64,000 nt of DNA from Ardenticatenales bacterium (GTDB taxonomy: Bacteria; Chloroflexota; Anaerolineae; Promineifilales; Promineifilaceae), in assembly GCA_020634575.1 (NCBI GenBank), contig JACKBM010000026.1, positions 1 to 64,000 of the forward strand. The letters are read 5' to 3'. The notes under the pieces were generated by a model. It searched no databases, had not been told where the DNA came from, and worked only from the letters and a program-made list of their open reading frames with translations. Of the stretch, positions 19,517 through 29,921 are shown in pieces (within the stretch, counting starts at the first letter, position 1; the number at the start of each line of letters is the position of its first letter). Position numbers and translations under genes: made by a program.

Positions 19517-20758
19517 ATGATCCCACCCAGCAGTACGGGTCAAAATCGCTCTTTTTCCCATGATGTCATCGTGATTGGCGCCGGCCCCGGCGGCTCAACC
19601 ACCGCCTTTTACCTGGCCCAGGCCGGCCTGAACACCCTTTTGCTCGATAAAGCGGATTTTCCCCGCGATAAAACCTGCGGCGACGGGTTGACGCCCCGAG
19701 CGCTCCATGTCCTGGCTGAAATCGGCGTTCTGGACAGCCTGGCGGCACAGGGCTGCGTCATGGAGCAGGCCACCGTCTACGCCCCATCCGGCCGACCGAT
19801 CAGCACGACCATGCCAGACCGGGGCGACTTCCCGCCCTACATGCTGGCCGTCCCCCGGCTCCTGCTGGATGAGACGATTCGCCAGCAGGCACTCAAAGCG
19901 GGTACGCAGTTCTGCGGCGGCGTTCATGTCGCCGACATTGAGCCTATCGACGGCGGGGTGCGAGTGCGGGGGCGGCGTGGGGGCAAGGCGTATGAAGTAA
20001 CCGGCCGGATGGCGGTCATCGCCATCGGCGCCAGCACCAAACTGCTGCTGCAACTCGGTCTGCTCAAGGAAATCCCGCCCCTGATCCTGGCGGCCCGCAC
20101 CTATTACGAGGAGATCCCGCAACTATCGGGGCAGTTCGAGTTTCATTTTGATGGCGTGCCGCTGCCGGGCTACGGTTGGATTTTTCCGCTCTCGGCCCAC
20201 AGCGCCAATATCGGTGCGGGCCTGATTCCCAGCCGGCGCCAGAAAAGCACCATCAACGCCAAAACCATTCTGGAACAGTTCGTCGCGGCGCCCTTCATGC
20301 GCCAGATGTTAGCCGGCGCCCGGCAGAGCGGCCCCATCAAAGGCTTCCCCCTGCGCACCGATTTTGCCACTGCGCCGGTAACGGGGCCGCGCCTGCTCCT
20401 GGTGGGTGAAGCTGCCGGGCTGGTTAACCCGGTCACCGGCGAGGGGGTGGATTACGCCCTGGAGTCCGGCAAGCTGGCCGCAGCCCAGCTCAGCCATTGT
20501 TTCACGGCGGGCGATTTTTCGGCGGCGGCGCTGGCCGGCTATGAGACCGCCTTGCGTGAGCGGTTCCAGGAGCTATTTGTCTTTAGCAGCCGCATTCGCG
20601 ATTGGTACATCAACGGTCCCGTTCTTAACCGGCTTGTTTACGTCGCCAATCAACGTGACAATATCCGCGAGCTGTTTACCGACATCGTCCTGGGCAATGC
20701 TGATGCGTCGCGCGCAACGTCGCTAAAAACATTGTCCCAGATCGCCTTTACGCTTTGA
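19517..20758 (+). CDS. Geranylgeranyl reductase family FAD-dependent oxidoreductase
   Basis: 413 aa. The N-terminal FAD motif is VIVIGAGPGGSTTAFYLAQAG, followed by the family signature FPRDKTCGDGLTPRAL and a C-terminal FAD contact LLVGEAAGLVNPVTGEGVDYAL. These match the geranylgeranyl/menaquinone reductase branch, which saturates isoprenoid chains of lipids, quinones or chlorophyll. Photosynthesis genes are absent, so a quinone or polyprenyl lipid is the likelier substrate. Its stop overlaps or abuts the small downstream gene. Confidence 0.85.
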   Translation: MIPPSSTGQNRSFSHDVIVIGAGPGGSTTAFYLAQAGLNTLLLDKADFPRDKTCGDGLTPRALHVLAEIGVLDSLAAQGCVMEQATVYAPSGRPISTTMPDRGDFPPYMLAVPRLLLDETIRQQALKAGTQFCGGVHVADIEPIDGGVRVRGRRGGKAYEVTGRMAVIAIGASTKLLLQLGLLKEIPPLILAARTYYEEIPQLSGQFEFHFDGVPLPGYGWIFPLSAHSANIGAGLIPSRRQKSTINAKTILEQFVAAPFMRQMLAGARQSGPIKGFPLRTDFATAPVTGPRLLLVGEAAGLVNPVTGEGVDYALESGKLAAAQLSHCFTAGDFSAAALAGYETALRERFQELFVFSSRIRDWYINGPVLNRLVYVANQRDNIRELFTDIVLGNADASRATSLKTLSQIAFTL

Positions 20759-20772
20759 GTGGGGAGAGCCGG

Positions 20773-21042
20773 ATGGCAGACGAAACCGCGGCCCGTGTCG
20801 AGGCCGCCATCGCCGAATTGGATAAGGTGCGCGAAGAATGGCTGAACCGGCCGGATGTCGTCGGCTGCGATGTTGGTTTCAACTATGCGAACGGGGTCAG
20901 GAGCGACGAGATTGTCATTCGTGTCCACGTCCATCGATCAGATAACGAAAACGCGATGGCCCCTTTTCCCGAGGAATTGAGTGGTATTCCTGTCATCGTT
21001 ATCCCGGCCAACTATGGCTTTGCTGACGACGTGTCATTATGA
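20773..21042 (+). CDS. Stand-alone copy of the downstream protease's N-terminal domain
   Basis: 89 aa from ATG 20773, which has GGGGAGA five bases upstream; a TTG at 20755 is a weaker alternative. The sequence LDKVREEWLNRPDVVGCDVGF...DEIVIRVHVHR closely parallels residues 10-55 of the next protein (LDKVRELWLNRPGVTGLDVGY...DELAIRVHVAR). The same motif heads many trypsin-like bacterial proteins. It contains no catalytic residues. A propeptide-like regulator or inhibitor of the next protease is a reasonable inference. The stop overlaps that gene's start (ATGA). Confidence 0.75.
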   Translation: MADETAARVEAAIAELDKVREEWLNRPDVVGCDVGFNYANGVRSDEIVIRVHVHRSDNENAMAPFPEELSGIPVIVIPANYGFADDVSL

Positions 21043-22346
21043 CCAGACGGTATCGTAAATCCATCGTCCAGGCGGCGATTCAACAGCTGGACAAGGTGCG
21101 CGAATTGTGGCTGAATCGGCCCGGCGTCACCGGGCTGGATGTCGGCTACCGGTTAGAGGATGGCCACCTGACCGACGAATTGGCCATTCGCGTGCATGTG
21201 GCCCGCAAATTGCCTAACAGCGCCCTGGAACCGGGCACCTCGTTTTCCATTCAAGGCGATTCCAGCCTGCTTGGCGATTTTCGCATTGACGTGATCGAAG
21301 CCAGCTACAAGCCAGCCGCGGCCGCGCCGCCCGGTGCCAACATCGTCCGCACCAATCGGATCGACCCGATTGTTGGCGGTATCAGCGTTGGCAATGCCCG
21401 GGTTTCGGCGGGGACGTTGGGCGCCATCGTCTGGGACAGAGAGAGTGGCGCGCCATGCGTCATCAGCAACTGGCACGTTCTCTGCGGCAGCAACGCCTGC
21501 AAGCCCGGCGAAATCATCTACCAGCCCGGCCCCTTTGACGGCGGCGGCCAGGAAGACCGCATTGCCGAGTTGCTGCGCTGGCAGTTGGATCGGCACGGCG
21601 ATGCTGCGCTGGCCAAATTGAGCGGCGACCGCGAATTTGCGCGCGACTTGCTGGCGCTGAATCCCCTCGCCGGCATCGAGGCGGACCCGCGGCTGGGGTT
21701 AAAAGTGGTTAAATCCGGCCGGACCACCGGCGTCACCGAAGGATCATTGACGGCGTCAGTCTTTCGCTGGGGCTTCAAATACGAAAACGGGCCTTTCGTC
21801 ATGTTCCACAACCAGCTGCGCATCGTCCCCCGCGCCCCCTGGCCTGCCGTCAACTACGAACTCAGCGGCGGCGGTGACTCGGGCGCGATCTGGGTGAACG
21901 AGAGCAACAACCGGGCTGTCGGTCTTCATTTTGCCGGCGAACAGGACGGCCGGCCCATCGCCGAATACGCCGCCGCCAACCGGCTCGACGTGCTGGCCGA
22001 TCAGCTCAATTTTGATGTCCAGCCCATTTTTGCCGACCAACCGCGGCCGCCCGCTGAGCAGCCGGCGCCGGAACCGGCCGGTGAAACCCCACCACCAGCC
22101 AGCGAGCCCACGCCAGTTCCATCACGCCGGCGCGCCCCCGTCATCACCACCGCCCCGCCCCCGCCACGCCCGGATGCGGGAGCGCAACTGGATTTGTGGC
22201 GCATGGCGCTGCGCCGCGTCCTCTGCCAGATCTTCCCCGCCCTTTGCGACCCCGACCGCGCCCAAAGCCTCGCCGACCAGCTCGATCTGAACGCGATTGA
22301 TCTTGAGGCCGTGGTGGAAGCGATCATCAAAGAGCTAAAGGACTAG
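21039..22346 (+). CDS. Chymotrypsin-fold serine protease with N-terminal duplicated domain
   Basis: 435 aa. The N-terminal domain (about 1-90) is shared with the preceding small gene. The protease domain carries a full triad: His146 in ISNWHVL, Asp188 in RHGDAALAKL and Ser281 in GGGDSGAIW. A Pro-rich linker (about 330-375) leads to a short helical C-terminal domain of about 55 residues ending in IDLEAVVEAIIKELKD. No signal peptide or membrane helix is seen, so the enzyme is probably cytoplasmic, which is unusual for a trypsin-like protease that is not HtrA. Targets are unknown. Confidence 0.82.
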   Translation: MTRRYRKSIVQAAIQQLDKVRELWLNRPGVTGLDVGYRLEDGHLTDELAIRVHVARKLPNSALEPGTSFSIQGDSSLLGDFRIDVIEASYKPAAAAPPGANIVRTNRIDPIVGGISVGNARVSAGTLGAIVWDRESGAPCVISNWHVLCGSNACKPGEIIYQPGPFDGGGQEDRIAELLRWQLDRHGDAALAKLSGDREFARDLLALNPLAGIEADPRLGLKVVKSGRTTGVTEGSLTASVFRWGFKYENGPFVMFHNQLRIVPRAPWPAVNYELSGGGDSGAIWVNESNNRAVGLHFAGEQDGRPIAEYAAANRLDVLADQLNFDVQPIFADQPRPPAEQPAPEPAGETPPPASEPTPVPSRRRAPVITTAPPPPRPDAGAQLDLWRMALRRVLCQIFPALCDPDRAQSLADQLDLNAIDLEAVVEAIIKELKD

Positions 22347-22455
22347 GGCGAGTTAGGCGCCGGGGCGCACCCCACCTCACCAATTGAAACTTCTTTTCGC
22401 AGATTGTGGTCCAACCAACTAGACAAGGCGATCAATTCCCTTTACGATCCATATC

Positions 22456-22854
22456 ATGAAGAGCCAGCCCGGACCGGATGACGCAACCGACCTCAGCTTT
22501 ATCGATGCCCCAGAGGTGCCGCCTACGAATGACCTGGCGCTGGTCAGCTTTCTGACCGGCATCGGTGGCTGGGTAATCGTGGTTTTGGGCTTCTGTTCGG
22601 CCGGTTCGGCCTTTGCCATCTGCTGCCTGGGCATCGCCTTGCTGAGCTGGATCGCCGCCCTGTTCAGCGGCAGCTTTGCTCTACGCGAGATTGCCGAACG
22701 GGGCGACAACGGCCGCCAGCTGGCGCTCTGGGGGCTGGGCAGCGGCGCGGTGGGCGCCGGCCTTGCCGTCACCCTGGTCATTCTGCTTGTCCTCAGCGCC
22801 CTGGGGCTGATCAGCCTGGGGCTGCTGGAACAGATGGGGTTGGGCGCGCCCTAG
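22456..22854 (+). CDS. DUF4190-like small membrane protein
   Basis: 132 aa with an acidic N-terminus and then three or four hydrophobic helices: LALVSFLTGIGGWVIVVLGF, an alanine- and cysteine-rich pair, and a C-terminal LAVTLVILLVLSALGLISLG. The plan L-A-x-x-S-F helix, turn, ALREI-A-x-R-G-x-x-G-R-x-L-A matches DUF4190/GYF-associated membrane proteins. The function is unknown. It converges on the metal permease gene of the opposite strand. Confidence 0.65.
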   Translation: MKSQPGPDDATDLSFIDAPEVPPTNDLALVSFLTGIGGWVIVVLGFCSAGSAFAICCLGIALLSWIAALFSGSFALREIAERGDNGRQLALWGLGSGAVGAGLAVTLVILLVLSALGLISLGLLEQMGLGAP

Positions 22855-22855
22855 A

Positions 22856-23964
<1,109 letters not shown>

Positions 23965-23965
<1 letters not shown>

Positions 23966-25146
23966 CAGGCTACTTTTACCTTATTCTGCAGGCTGTGCGT
24001 GAGAGCGCTTTGGGCGTGGTTGGTTTGCTGGAGGATGTACTGGGCCTGTTGGGCACCGGCCGGTGTCAACGCCCAAAACCCATTCTCGGCCCGCTGCACC
24101 CAACCCCGATCCTCCAGGGCGGCCAACGTCCGGGCCTCGCCGCGCCGGCCCGGATTCATCGCATGAATTGCTTCCAGGGAATGGCCATAATCCAGTGCCT
24201 CGTGCTGCCCGGATAGCGCCCACAGGTCCAGCATAATTGTCTCGACGCGCAGTTGCTGCCGCTGGCGCACCTGTCGCCACCAGTTCCAGATCAGGCCGCG
24301 GTTTGGCGCCATTAGCATCGAAAGAATGGTGATACAGCTGATGACCAGCACAATGACCGGGCCGGTTGACAGCCCCGCCCCCGTGCTGCTGATAACGGCG
24401 CCGATCACACCACTCAGACCACCAAACAGCGCCGCGAGCAACACCATCAAACCAAAGCGATTGGTCCATTGGCGCGCCCCGGCCGCCGGCGCCACAACCA
24501 TGGCGCTCATCAGGATAACACCGACCGCCTGCAGGCCAACGACGATGGCGACTACCAACAGCGTTGTCAACATCACCTCAAGCGCCCGGGCCGGAAAGCC
24601 CATGCTGGCGGCAAATTCAGCATCAAAACTGATCAGCTTGAACTCTTTCCAGAAGAGCGCAACCAGAGCGATGGCCAGGACGCCAATTATTGCCATGGTG
24701 ATGACGTCGGCCTGCACCAACGTGGCCGCCTGGCCAAACAGGAAGCGGTCCAACCCCGCCTGGCGCGCATCCACCATGCGCTGGGTCAGGGTCAACAGCA
24801 TCAGGCCGAGGCCAAAAAAGACAGAGAGGGCAATGCCCAGGGCGCTGTCTTCTTTGATACGCGTATTGCGCACCACGACCAGGACAACCTGGGTAGCCAG
24901 GATACCGGCAATCAGAGCGCCGATCATCAGGACGATGGAGGCCCGGCTGCGGGTAATCATGAAAGCGATGATCACGCCGGGGAGAGCTGCATGGGAAATG
25001 GCATCTCCCAACAGACTCTGCTTGCGGAGCAACGCATAACTGCCCAGCACGCCGCCGACGATGCCAACAATCGCCGTGCCTAAGGCCACCGTGCGTAAGG
25101 TATAGTCAAAAAAGAGGTCGTAGAGAAGCTGGCCCCAATCCATCAA
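23965..25146 (-). CDS. Metal ABC transporter permease 1 with C-terminal winged-helix-like domain
   Basis: 393 aa. An ABC-3 permease core spans about residues 1-285 ([40 protein letters not shown]). An extra C-terminal soluble domain follows ([26 protein letters not shown]...[22 protein letters not shown]), again like a winged helix. Both permeases carry such tails, which may report cytoplasmic metal or contact the ATPase. It overlaps the ATPase gene by four bases and the second permease gene by one base. Confidence 0.86.
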
Positions 25147-25916
25147 TCCGCCTCCGCCAGGGCCGCGGCGTGACGCGTCACGCCGCCAACAAAGCCAACA
25201 CGGCCGCCATACGTCAGGCGCAGATTTTCTTCGGTGAACACTTCCGCCACCGGGCCGCTGGCGATCCGGCGCACGTTGAGCAAAGTTACCCAGTCAAAGT
25301 ACTCGGCCACGGTCTGCAAATCGTGGTGGACGGCGATGACAGTTTTGTCAGCCTCTCGCAGCGCCTGTAGCAGGCCGATGATGGCCCGCTCGGTGGTGGC
25401 GTCGACGCCTTGAAATGGCTCGTCCATGAAGTAAATGTCCGCTTCCTGGACCAGGGCGCGCGCCAGAAAGACGCGCTGCTGCTGGCCGCCGGAAAGCTGG
25501 CTGATTTGCCGGCCGGCAAAATGATGCATACCGACCTTTTCCAAAGCGTCGAGGGCCATCTGCCGCTCTTTCTTGCCGGGCCGGCGGAACCAGCCGAGCT
25601 CGCCGTAACGCCCCATCATCACAACATCCAGGACGCTGGTGGGGAAATCCCAATCCACGCTACCGCGTTGCGGCACGTAGGCGACGCGGCGGCGCTGTTC
25701 GGCATAGGCCTTGCCGCGAATCAGAACCTGGCCAGCCGCCGGTTTAATCAGGCCGAGAATGGCTTTGATGAGGGTCGTCTTGCCAGCGCCGTTGGGACCA
25801 ACGATGGCCATGAGGGTACCGGCCGGTACCTCCAAATCCACATCCCACAACACCGGCTTTTCAGCGTAAGCCACGGTCAGGTCAGTGACTTCCAAAGCTT
25901 TGGGGTTGCCGTTCAT
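25143..25916 (-). CDS. Metal ABC transporter ATP-binding protein (TroB/MntB type)
   Basis: 257 aa with Walker [14 protein letters not shown]-loop [19 protein letters not shown], signature [15 protein letters not shown], Walker [13 protein letters not shown] and the switch His in [11 protein letters not shown]. The Q-loop context DWDFP is typical of manganese/iron/zinc importers. The ATG directly abuts the stop of the substrate-binding protein gene. Confidence 0.92.
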   Translation of the reverse strand: MNGNPKALEVTDLTVAYAEKPVLWDVDLEVPAGTLMAIVGPNGAGKTTLIKAILGLIKPAAGQVLIRGKAYAEQRRRVAYVPQRGSVDWDFPTSVLDVVMMGRYGELGWFRRPGKKERQMALDALEKVGMHHFAGRQISQLSGGQQQRVFLARALVQEADIYFMDEPFQGVDATTERAIIGLLQALREADKTVIAVHHDLQTVAEYFDWVTLLNVRRIASGPVAEVFTEENLRLTYGGRVGFVGGVTRHAAALAEAD

Positions 25917-26840
25917 CTATTCACCTCCAGTCAGCGCCGACACGATAGTGTTCGTGTTGTAGCGTAACATGCCGATGTAGGTCTCTGCCTCATGACCCCG
26001 CTCCCCCAAAGCATCCGAAAACAGCGAGCCACCAATGTTGACGGTGAAGTTTTGCGCTGACACCGCTGCCTGCACCGCCTCAATGTTGCGCGGCGGCACC
26101 GAGGTCTCCACAAAAATGGCGGGAATGCCCCGGCTCACAATCAGTTCAGCCAGATGCTGTACGTCATCGGTGCTGGCTTCAGACTCGGTGCTAAGCCCCT
26201 GCAGGCCGGCTACTTCAAAGCCATAAGCTCGCGCATAGTAACCAAAAGCGTCATGGGCAGTGATGAGGACTCGCTTTTCTTCCGGGATGGTCGCGACCTG
26301 CTCCAGGACATATTCATGCGTGGCAGCGATTTCTGCCAGGTAATTTTCGGCGTTCGTTTCGTAAAAATCGGCATTATCGGGATCTTCATCCATCAATGTA
26401 TCGCGCACCAGTTCAACAACGCCGGACCAGAGAACCGGGTCATTCCAGATATGCGGATCGTGTTCACCACCGCCAACCGCAATCAACTGTGCCTCCGGTT
26501 GGGCGTCCCCGAGGGCCACAACTGTTTTGGAGCTGGCCAGCTGCTCCAGAATCCGCTCCATCTGCGCTTCCAGGAAGAGACCGTTATAAAAAATGATGTC
26601 TGCCTCGGCAAAGGTGCTGACGTCGCCTTCCGTGGCCACGTAAAGGTGCGGGTCAATGCCCGGGCCCAGCAGCCCCGTCGCCGTTACGCGATCACCCGCA
26701 ATGTTCAGGACAGCATCGTGAATCTGGCCCGTCGTGGAGACGACGCGGAGTTTGCCCCCGGCGTCAGCGGCCTCTCCGCCACAGGCAGCTAATACAGCGA
26801 TTGAAATCAGCAACAGAAAAAGAGTGACGGCTTTTCTCAT
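25917..26840 (-). CDS. Metal ABC transporter substrate-binding lipoprotein (TroA-like)
   Basis: 307 aa with a lipoprotein signal peptide (hydrophobic core LFLLLISIAVLAAC, lipobox LAAC). Metal ligands expected for the cluster A-I family are visible: His in GIDPHLYVATEGD, His in EHDPHIWNDP, His in ITAHDAFGYYARAYG and an acidic residue in AIFVETSVPPRNIEAV. The last motif with Glu is common in manganese-specific members. No long His-rich loop is present, which argues against a zinc-specific ZnuA. It overlaps the regulator gene upstream by four bases. Confidence 0.9.
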   Translation of the reverse strand: MRKAVTLFLLLISIAVLAACGGEAADAGGKLRVVSTTGQIHDAVLNIAGDRVTATGLLGPGIDPHLYVATEGDVSTFAEADIIFYNGLFLEAQMERILEQLASSKTVVALGDAQPEAQLIAVGGGEHDPHIWNDPVLWSGVVELVRDTLMDEDPDNADFYETNAENYLAEIAATHEYVLEQVATIPEEKRVLITAHDAFGYYARAYGFEVAGLQGLSTESEASTDDVQHLAELIVSRGIPAIFVETSVPPRNIEAVQAAVSAQNFTVNIGGSLFSDALGERGHEAETYIGMLRYNTNTIVSALTGGE

Positions 26841-27529
26841 GAACGATCTCCAGGGGTATCGGTATAAACGATAATGTGTTGAATCAGGGTGGCCGGCACA
26901 GCCTGGGCGGCAGTGTCAGCGCCGATTTGCAGCTGCCAGCCACTATCCCCAGTGCTGACCACGGTGATGGGCGTATGGGGCAGCAAGCCAATGGCTGCCA
27001 ACGCCTGCAAGCGACCGGCATCTTCATCAGCCACTTCCGCGATGGTGGCCGCCGTGCCGGCAGCGCAGGCACTGAGCGGGGTCCGGGCCGCTTCGGTTGG
27101 CCATTCCAGGTTAGCGTCTGGGATGAGCGCCCCGTGCGGGTCCCGCTCGGGATGGCCCATCATCTCGGCCATGCGATCCTCCAGCGCCTCGCTGATGACA
27201 TGCTCCAGCCGGTGCGCTTCTTCGTGAACCTCGTCCCATTCGTAACCGAGGTGGTCATGCAGGAACGTCTCCAGCAAGCGATGGTGGCGGATGAGCTCGA
27301 GGGCGAGCAACCGGCCGGTCGCCGTCAACCCCACGCCGCGCCATTTTTCGTAATCGATGACGGCTGGCTCCGCCTGGGCCAGCTTCTGCAACATCCCCGT
27401 CACCGATGCCGGCCGCACGCCCATTTCGGCCGCCAGCTCATTGGTCGTCGTCCGGCCCTCGCCCTCAGTCAGCTCATAAATGAGCTTGATGTAATCCTGG
27501 GCGGCCGGCGTCAATTGATCAAGATACAT
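26837..27529 (-). CDS. DtxR/MntR-family metal-dependent repressor, first gene of its own transport operon
   Basis: 230 aa. An N-terminal winged helix (LTPAAQDYIKLIYELTEGEGRTTTNELAAEMGVRPASVTGMLQKL) is followed by the metal-binding and dimerisation domain (HHRLLETFLHDHLGYEWDEVHEEAHRLEHVIS) and a C-terminal SH3/FeoA-like domain. The three-domain length fits the DtxR/IdeR/TroR class rather than the short Bacillus MntR. It would repress the operon when Mn(II) or Fe(II) is plentiful. The DtxR-like operator lies just upstream of its own start, so autoregulation is expected. Confidence 0.9.
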   Translation of the reverse strand: MYLDQLTPAAQDYIKLIYELTEGEGRTTTNELAAEMGVRPASVTGMLQKLAQAEPAVIDYEKWRGVGLTATGRLLALELIRHHRLLETFLHDHLGYEWDEVHEEAHRLEHVISEALEDRMAEMMGHPERDPHGALIPDANLEWPTEAARTPLSACAAGTAATIAEVADEDAGRLQALAAIGLLPHTPITVVSTGDSGWQLQIGADTAAQAVPATLIQHIIVYTDTPGDRS

Positions 27530-27552
27530 AAATTTACCCTAATGAACACAGG

Positions 27553-27582
27553 TTTTAGTCTAGCCTAATTTAGGTGAGGCTA
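27553..27582 (-). promoter_or_regulatory. DtxR-like operator of the metal transport operon
   Basis: The AT-rich site contains two nested inverted repeats: CCTAA-T-TTAGG at 27564-27574 and TAGCCT/AGGCTA at 27561-27582. These half-sites resemble the DtxR/IdeR box TTAGG...CCTAA. The site lies immediately downstream of the -10 box on the minus strand, where bound repressor would block initiation. Confidence 0.72.
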
Positions 27583-27583
27583 A

Positions 27584-27612
27584 ATTATATTGATGGGGAT
27601 TGTAACTGTCAA
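27584..27612 (-). promoter_or_regulatory. Perfect sigma70 promoter of the metal transport operon
   Basis: On the minus strand TTGACA and TATAAT are both perfect and separated by exactly 17 bases. Initiation would occur inside or at the edge of the DtxR-like operator, about 50 bases before the regulator's ATG. Confidence 0.88.
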
Positions 27613-27834
27613 GGGGGTGTGGATGAGAAAGGGGTATTGTGTGCAAATGGCCCTGTAGCGTAGCCAAGCAGCGCGTTAAGAGGCAAACGCCAGCAAATTT
27701 AATCTACCGACGTCATCTCGAGCCTCGGTTGTCGTGTCAGACGGTCAATGAGAAAGGGCGAGAGACCCCGAGCTGTTGCGTAGATGAGACCGGCCGGTGG
27801 CCGGCAGGAGTAATATATGGGGCAGCGTGGCAGC

Positions 27835-27911
27835 GTTAAAACGCTGTGCTGATGGCGAATGGAGAAGTGCCCTTCCAGGGCACTTACGCACAATAAGCAC
27901 AGCGTTTTAAC
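27835..27911. repeat. Palindromic repeat element, copy 1
   Basis: A perfect 16-bp outer inverted repeat (GTTAAAACGCTGTGCT at 27835-27850, complement at 27896-27911) encloses an inner hairpin AAGTGCCC-TTCCA-GGGCACTT at 27865-27885. Copy 2 lies 230 bases downstream and shares the inner hairpin exactly and the outer arms closely. Confidence 0.8.
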
Positions 27912-28066
27912 AGCTTGTTCTGAGCGAAGTGAAGGGCTGCCACAGATTCGTTACTAATGGCCTCAAGGAGGGGTCCTTCGCCTGCTCTTGATGGTCACAT
28001 GGCCCCATTGGACGAGGCTCAGGAAATGTCGGGATGTTGCAGGAGCCAGCGATTTGGAGGCAAAAA

Positions 28067-28133
28067 AACGCCATGCTGACCGTGCGCAAGTGCCCTTCCA
28101 GGGCACTTCACCACACACCATCAGCACAGCGTT
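28067..28133. repeat. Palindromic repeat element, copy 2
   Basis: Outer arms AACGCCATGCTGA (28067-28079) and TCAGCACAGCGTT (28121-28133) pair with two mismatches. The inner hairpin AAGTGCCC-TTCCA-GGGCACTT (28088-28108) is identical to that of copy 1. It lies 40 bases from the 3' end of the acyl-CoA ligase gene and might act in mRNA 3'-end formation. Confidence 0.78.
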
Positions 28134-28173
28134 TTAACGCTGCCACAGCAATATGCTGCTCCAGGGATCTGGC

Positions 28174-29742
28174 CTACCCGCCTCGCTTCGCCATTTCCTG
28201 GTCACGCAGTACCCGACGCAGAATCTTGCCAGAAAGCGACTTCGGAATTGCGTCCACAAACTCCAGTTCGCGGACCTGCTTGTAGGTAGAGACATGCTCC
28301 TTCACAAACGCCATCAGTTCCTCGGCGCTGGCGTCGCCCGACCGGACCACAAACGCTTTGGGAATCTCGCCTGCCTCTTCGTCGGGGACAGGGATAACAG
28401 CTACGTCAGAAACAGACGGATGGCTGATCAGCAGCGCCTCCAATTCGGCCGGCGGCACCTGGAAGCCCTTGTACTTGATCAGCTCCTTGAGCCGATCGAC
28501 AATGAACCAATAACCATCCACATCAATGTGGCCGATGTCGCCGGTACGCAGCCAGCCATCTTCAACAATGGTTTCCGCCGTGGCGTCAGGCTTGTTGAGA
28601 TAACCCTGCATCACCTGCGGGCCGCGAATCCACAGCTCGCCATCCTGTCCCGGACCCAGGTCCTCGCCGGTGGCGACATCGACAACACGGGTCTCGGTGT
28701 TGGGAATAGCGTAGCCTACGGAGCCATCACGGATGCTCTCTTCACCGGCCATAAAGTGGCTGACCGGGCTCAACTCTGTCATCCCGTAACCCTGTTTGAC
28801 GATGATGCCCAGCCGGCCGGCCGCTTCCGCCGTCAGCTCCGGCCCGAGTGGCGCCGCTCCGGAAATGATTGAGCGCAGAGAAGAAACATCATATTTGTCC
28901 ACAATCGGATGTTTGGCCAGGCCGAGTACGATCGGTGGCACCAGGTGGGCCACCGTGATTTTGTGCTGCTGAATCAACTCCAGGAACTGAACCATGTCAA
29001 AGCGCGGCATCGTCACGACCGTCGCCCCTTCCGCCAGCGCATAGTTCAGGATCAAGACCATGCCATAAATGTGGAAGAACGGCAGTACCCCGGCCAGCAC
29101 ATCATTATCTTCCAGCGCCTCCATGGTCACGACCTGAGCCATGTTGGCAACCAGGTTGTAATGGGTCAGCATCACACCCTTGGCCAAACCGGTTGTGCCA
29201 CTGGAATAGGGCAAAACAACCAGGTCATTTTTCACATCAATTTCGGTTGGTTGGAGCTGGCCATTGTTCTGGAGCAGCGCGGCAAACGGCGTCGCCCCCT
29301 CTGCTTCGCCGAAGACAAAGATCTCCTCAATGCCCCCAACTTCAGCGGCTGCCGCCACAGCATGTTCCATGAACAGGGGAATGGTAAGCAGATATTTCGC
29401 CCCCGCATCTTTGAGCTGATAGGCGATCTCTTCGGCATTGTACGTCGGGTTGATGGTGGTATTGATCCCCCCAACCGTCGCGACAGCATGAAACGCAATG
29501 GCGTATTCGGGGATATTAGGGCTGAGGATCGCCATCACATCGCCTTTGCCAAAACCGCGTTGCTGCAATCCGGCCGCGACCATATGGATGGCGCCGGCCA
29601 GCTGTTTGAATGTCAGGGTCCGGCCGGTTGGGCCATCAATCAGGGCCGGCTTGTCAGCCAGCTCAGCGGCCCGACGCAACGTATACGCAGTGACGGTAAC
29701 CTCGGGAATTTCAATATCCGGGTAGGGGCTCTTGTGGATCAT
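28174..29742 (-). CDS. Acyl-CoA ligase of the AMP-binding family (4-coumarate-CoA ligase-like)
   Basis: 522 aa with a strong GGAGG before the ATG. Adenylation motifs are complete: YSSGTTGLAKGVMLTH (phosphate loop), GYGMTELSP, GWLRTGDIGHID, VDRLKELIKYKGFQVPPAELE and the catalytic Lys in PKSLSGKILRR. The arrangement is that of 4-coumarate-CoA ligase and medium/long-chain fatty-acyl-CoA ligases, which activate carboxylates with ATP and CoA. With no phenylpropanoid genes near, a fatty or aromatic acid is the likely substrate. It is monocistronic here. Confidence 0.9.
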   Translation of the reverse strand: MIHKSPYPDIEIPEVTVTAYTLRRAAELADKPALIDGPTGRTLTFKQLAGAIHMVAAGLQQRGFGKGDVMAILSPNIPEYAIAFHAVATVGGINTTINPTYNAEEIAYQLKDAGAKYLLTIPLFMEHAVAAAAEVGGIEEIFVFGEAEGATPFAALLQNNGQLQPTEIDVKNDLVVLPYSSGTTGLAKGVMLTHYNLVANMAQVVTMEALEDNDVLAGVLPFFHIYGMVLILNYALAEGATVVTMPRFDMVQFLELIQQHKITVAHLVPPIVLGLAKHPIVDKYDVSSLRSIISGAAPLGPELTAEAAGRLGIIVKQGYGMTELSPVSHFMAGEESIRDGSVGYAIPNTETRVVDVATGEDLGPGQDGELWIRGPQVMQGYLNKPDATAETIVEDGWLRTGDIGHIDVDGYWFIVDRLKELIKYKGFQVPPAELEALLISHPSVSDVAVIPVPDEEAGEIPKAFVVRSGDASAEELMAFVKEHVSTYKQVRELEFVDAIPKSLSGKILRRVLRDQEMAKRGG

Positions 29743-29868
29743 CTTGCCTCCAACAGTTAGGGTTAGTATCGGGATATGACCCGATTGTACCGAAGCCAGC
29801 CGGAATCGGGTAATCCCCGGCGCCCCCCTTTACCGCAAATTTACAACGATCGCGGTCGATCTCTGTTA

Positions 29869-29877
29869 TGCTATAAT
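29869..29877 (+). promoter_or_regulatory. Extended -10 promoter before the pseudo-kinase gene
   Basis: TGCTATAAT forms an extended -10 box about 45 bases before the likely ATG at 29922. The same TGnTATAATC pattern precedes the genes at 10905 and 33609. Confidence 0.55.
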
Positions 29878-29921
29878 CCGGGCGCAAAATTAAGTCACTT
29901 TATGTAGTGTGTAGCGGATTG

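Larger units (their letters stand above)
27613..28173. other. Non-coding region between metal operon and acyl-CoA ligase
   Basis: About 560 bases with no convincing gene; a 66-codon frame at 27639 has no family signature. The region holds one ACCGGCCGGT (27789) and two copies of a palindromic repeat listed separately. The acyl-CoA ligase gene ends just beyond it. Confidence 0.7.

Noticed and set aside
27639..27839. 66-codon frame in the 27.6-28.2 kb gap
   Set aside because: No ribosome-binding site or family similarity, and composition unlike neighbouring genes.
28153..29760. Two long plus-strand frames opposite the acyl-CoA ligase
   Set aside because: Mirror-frame artefacts of a high-GC gene on the other strand; the ligase motifs are unambiguous.
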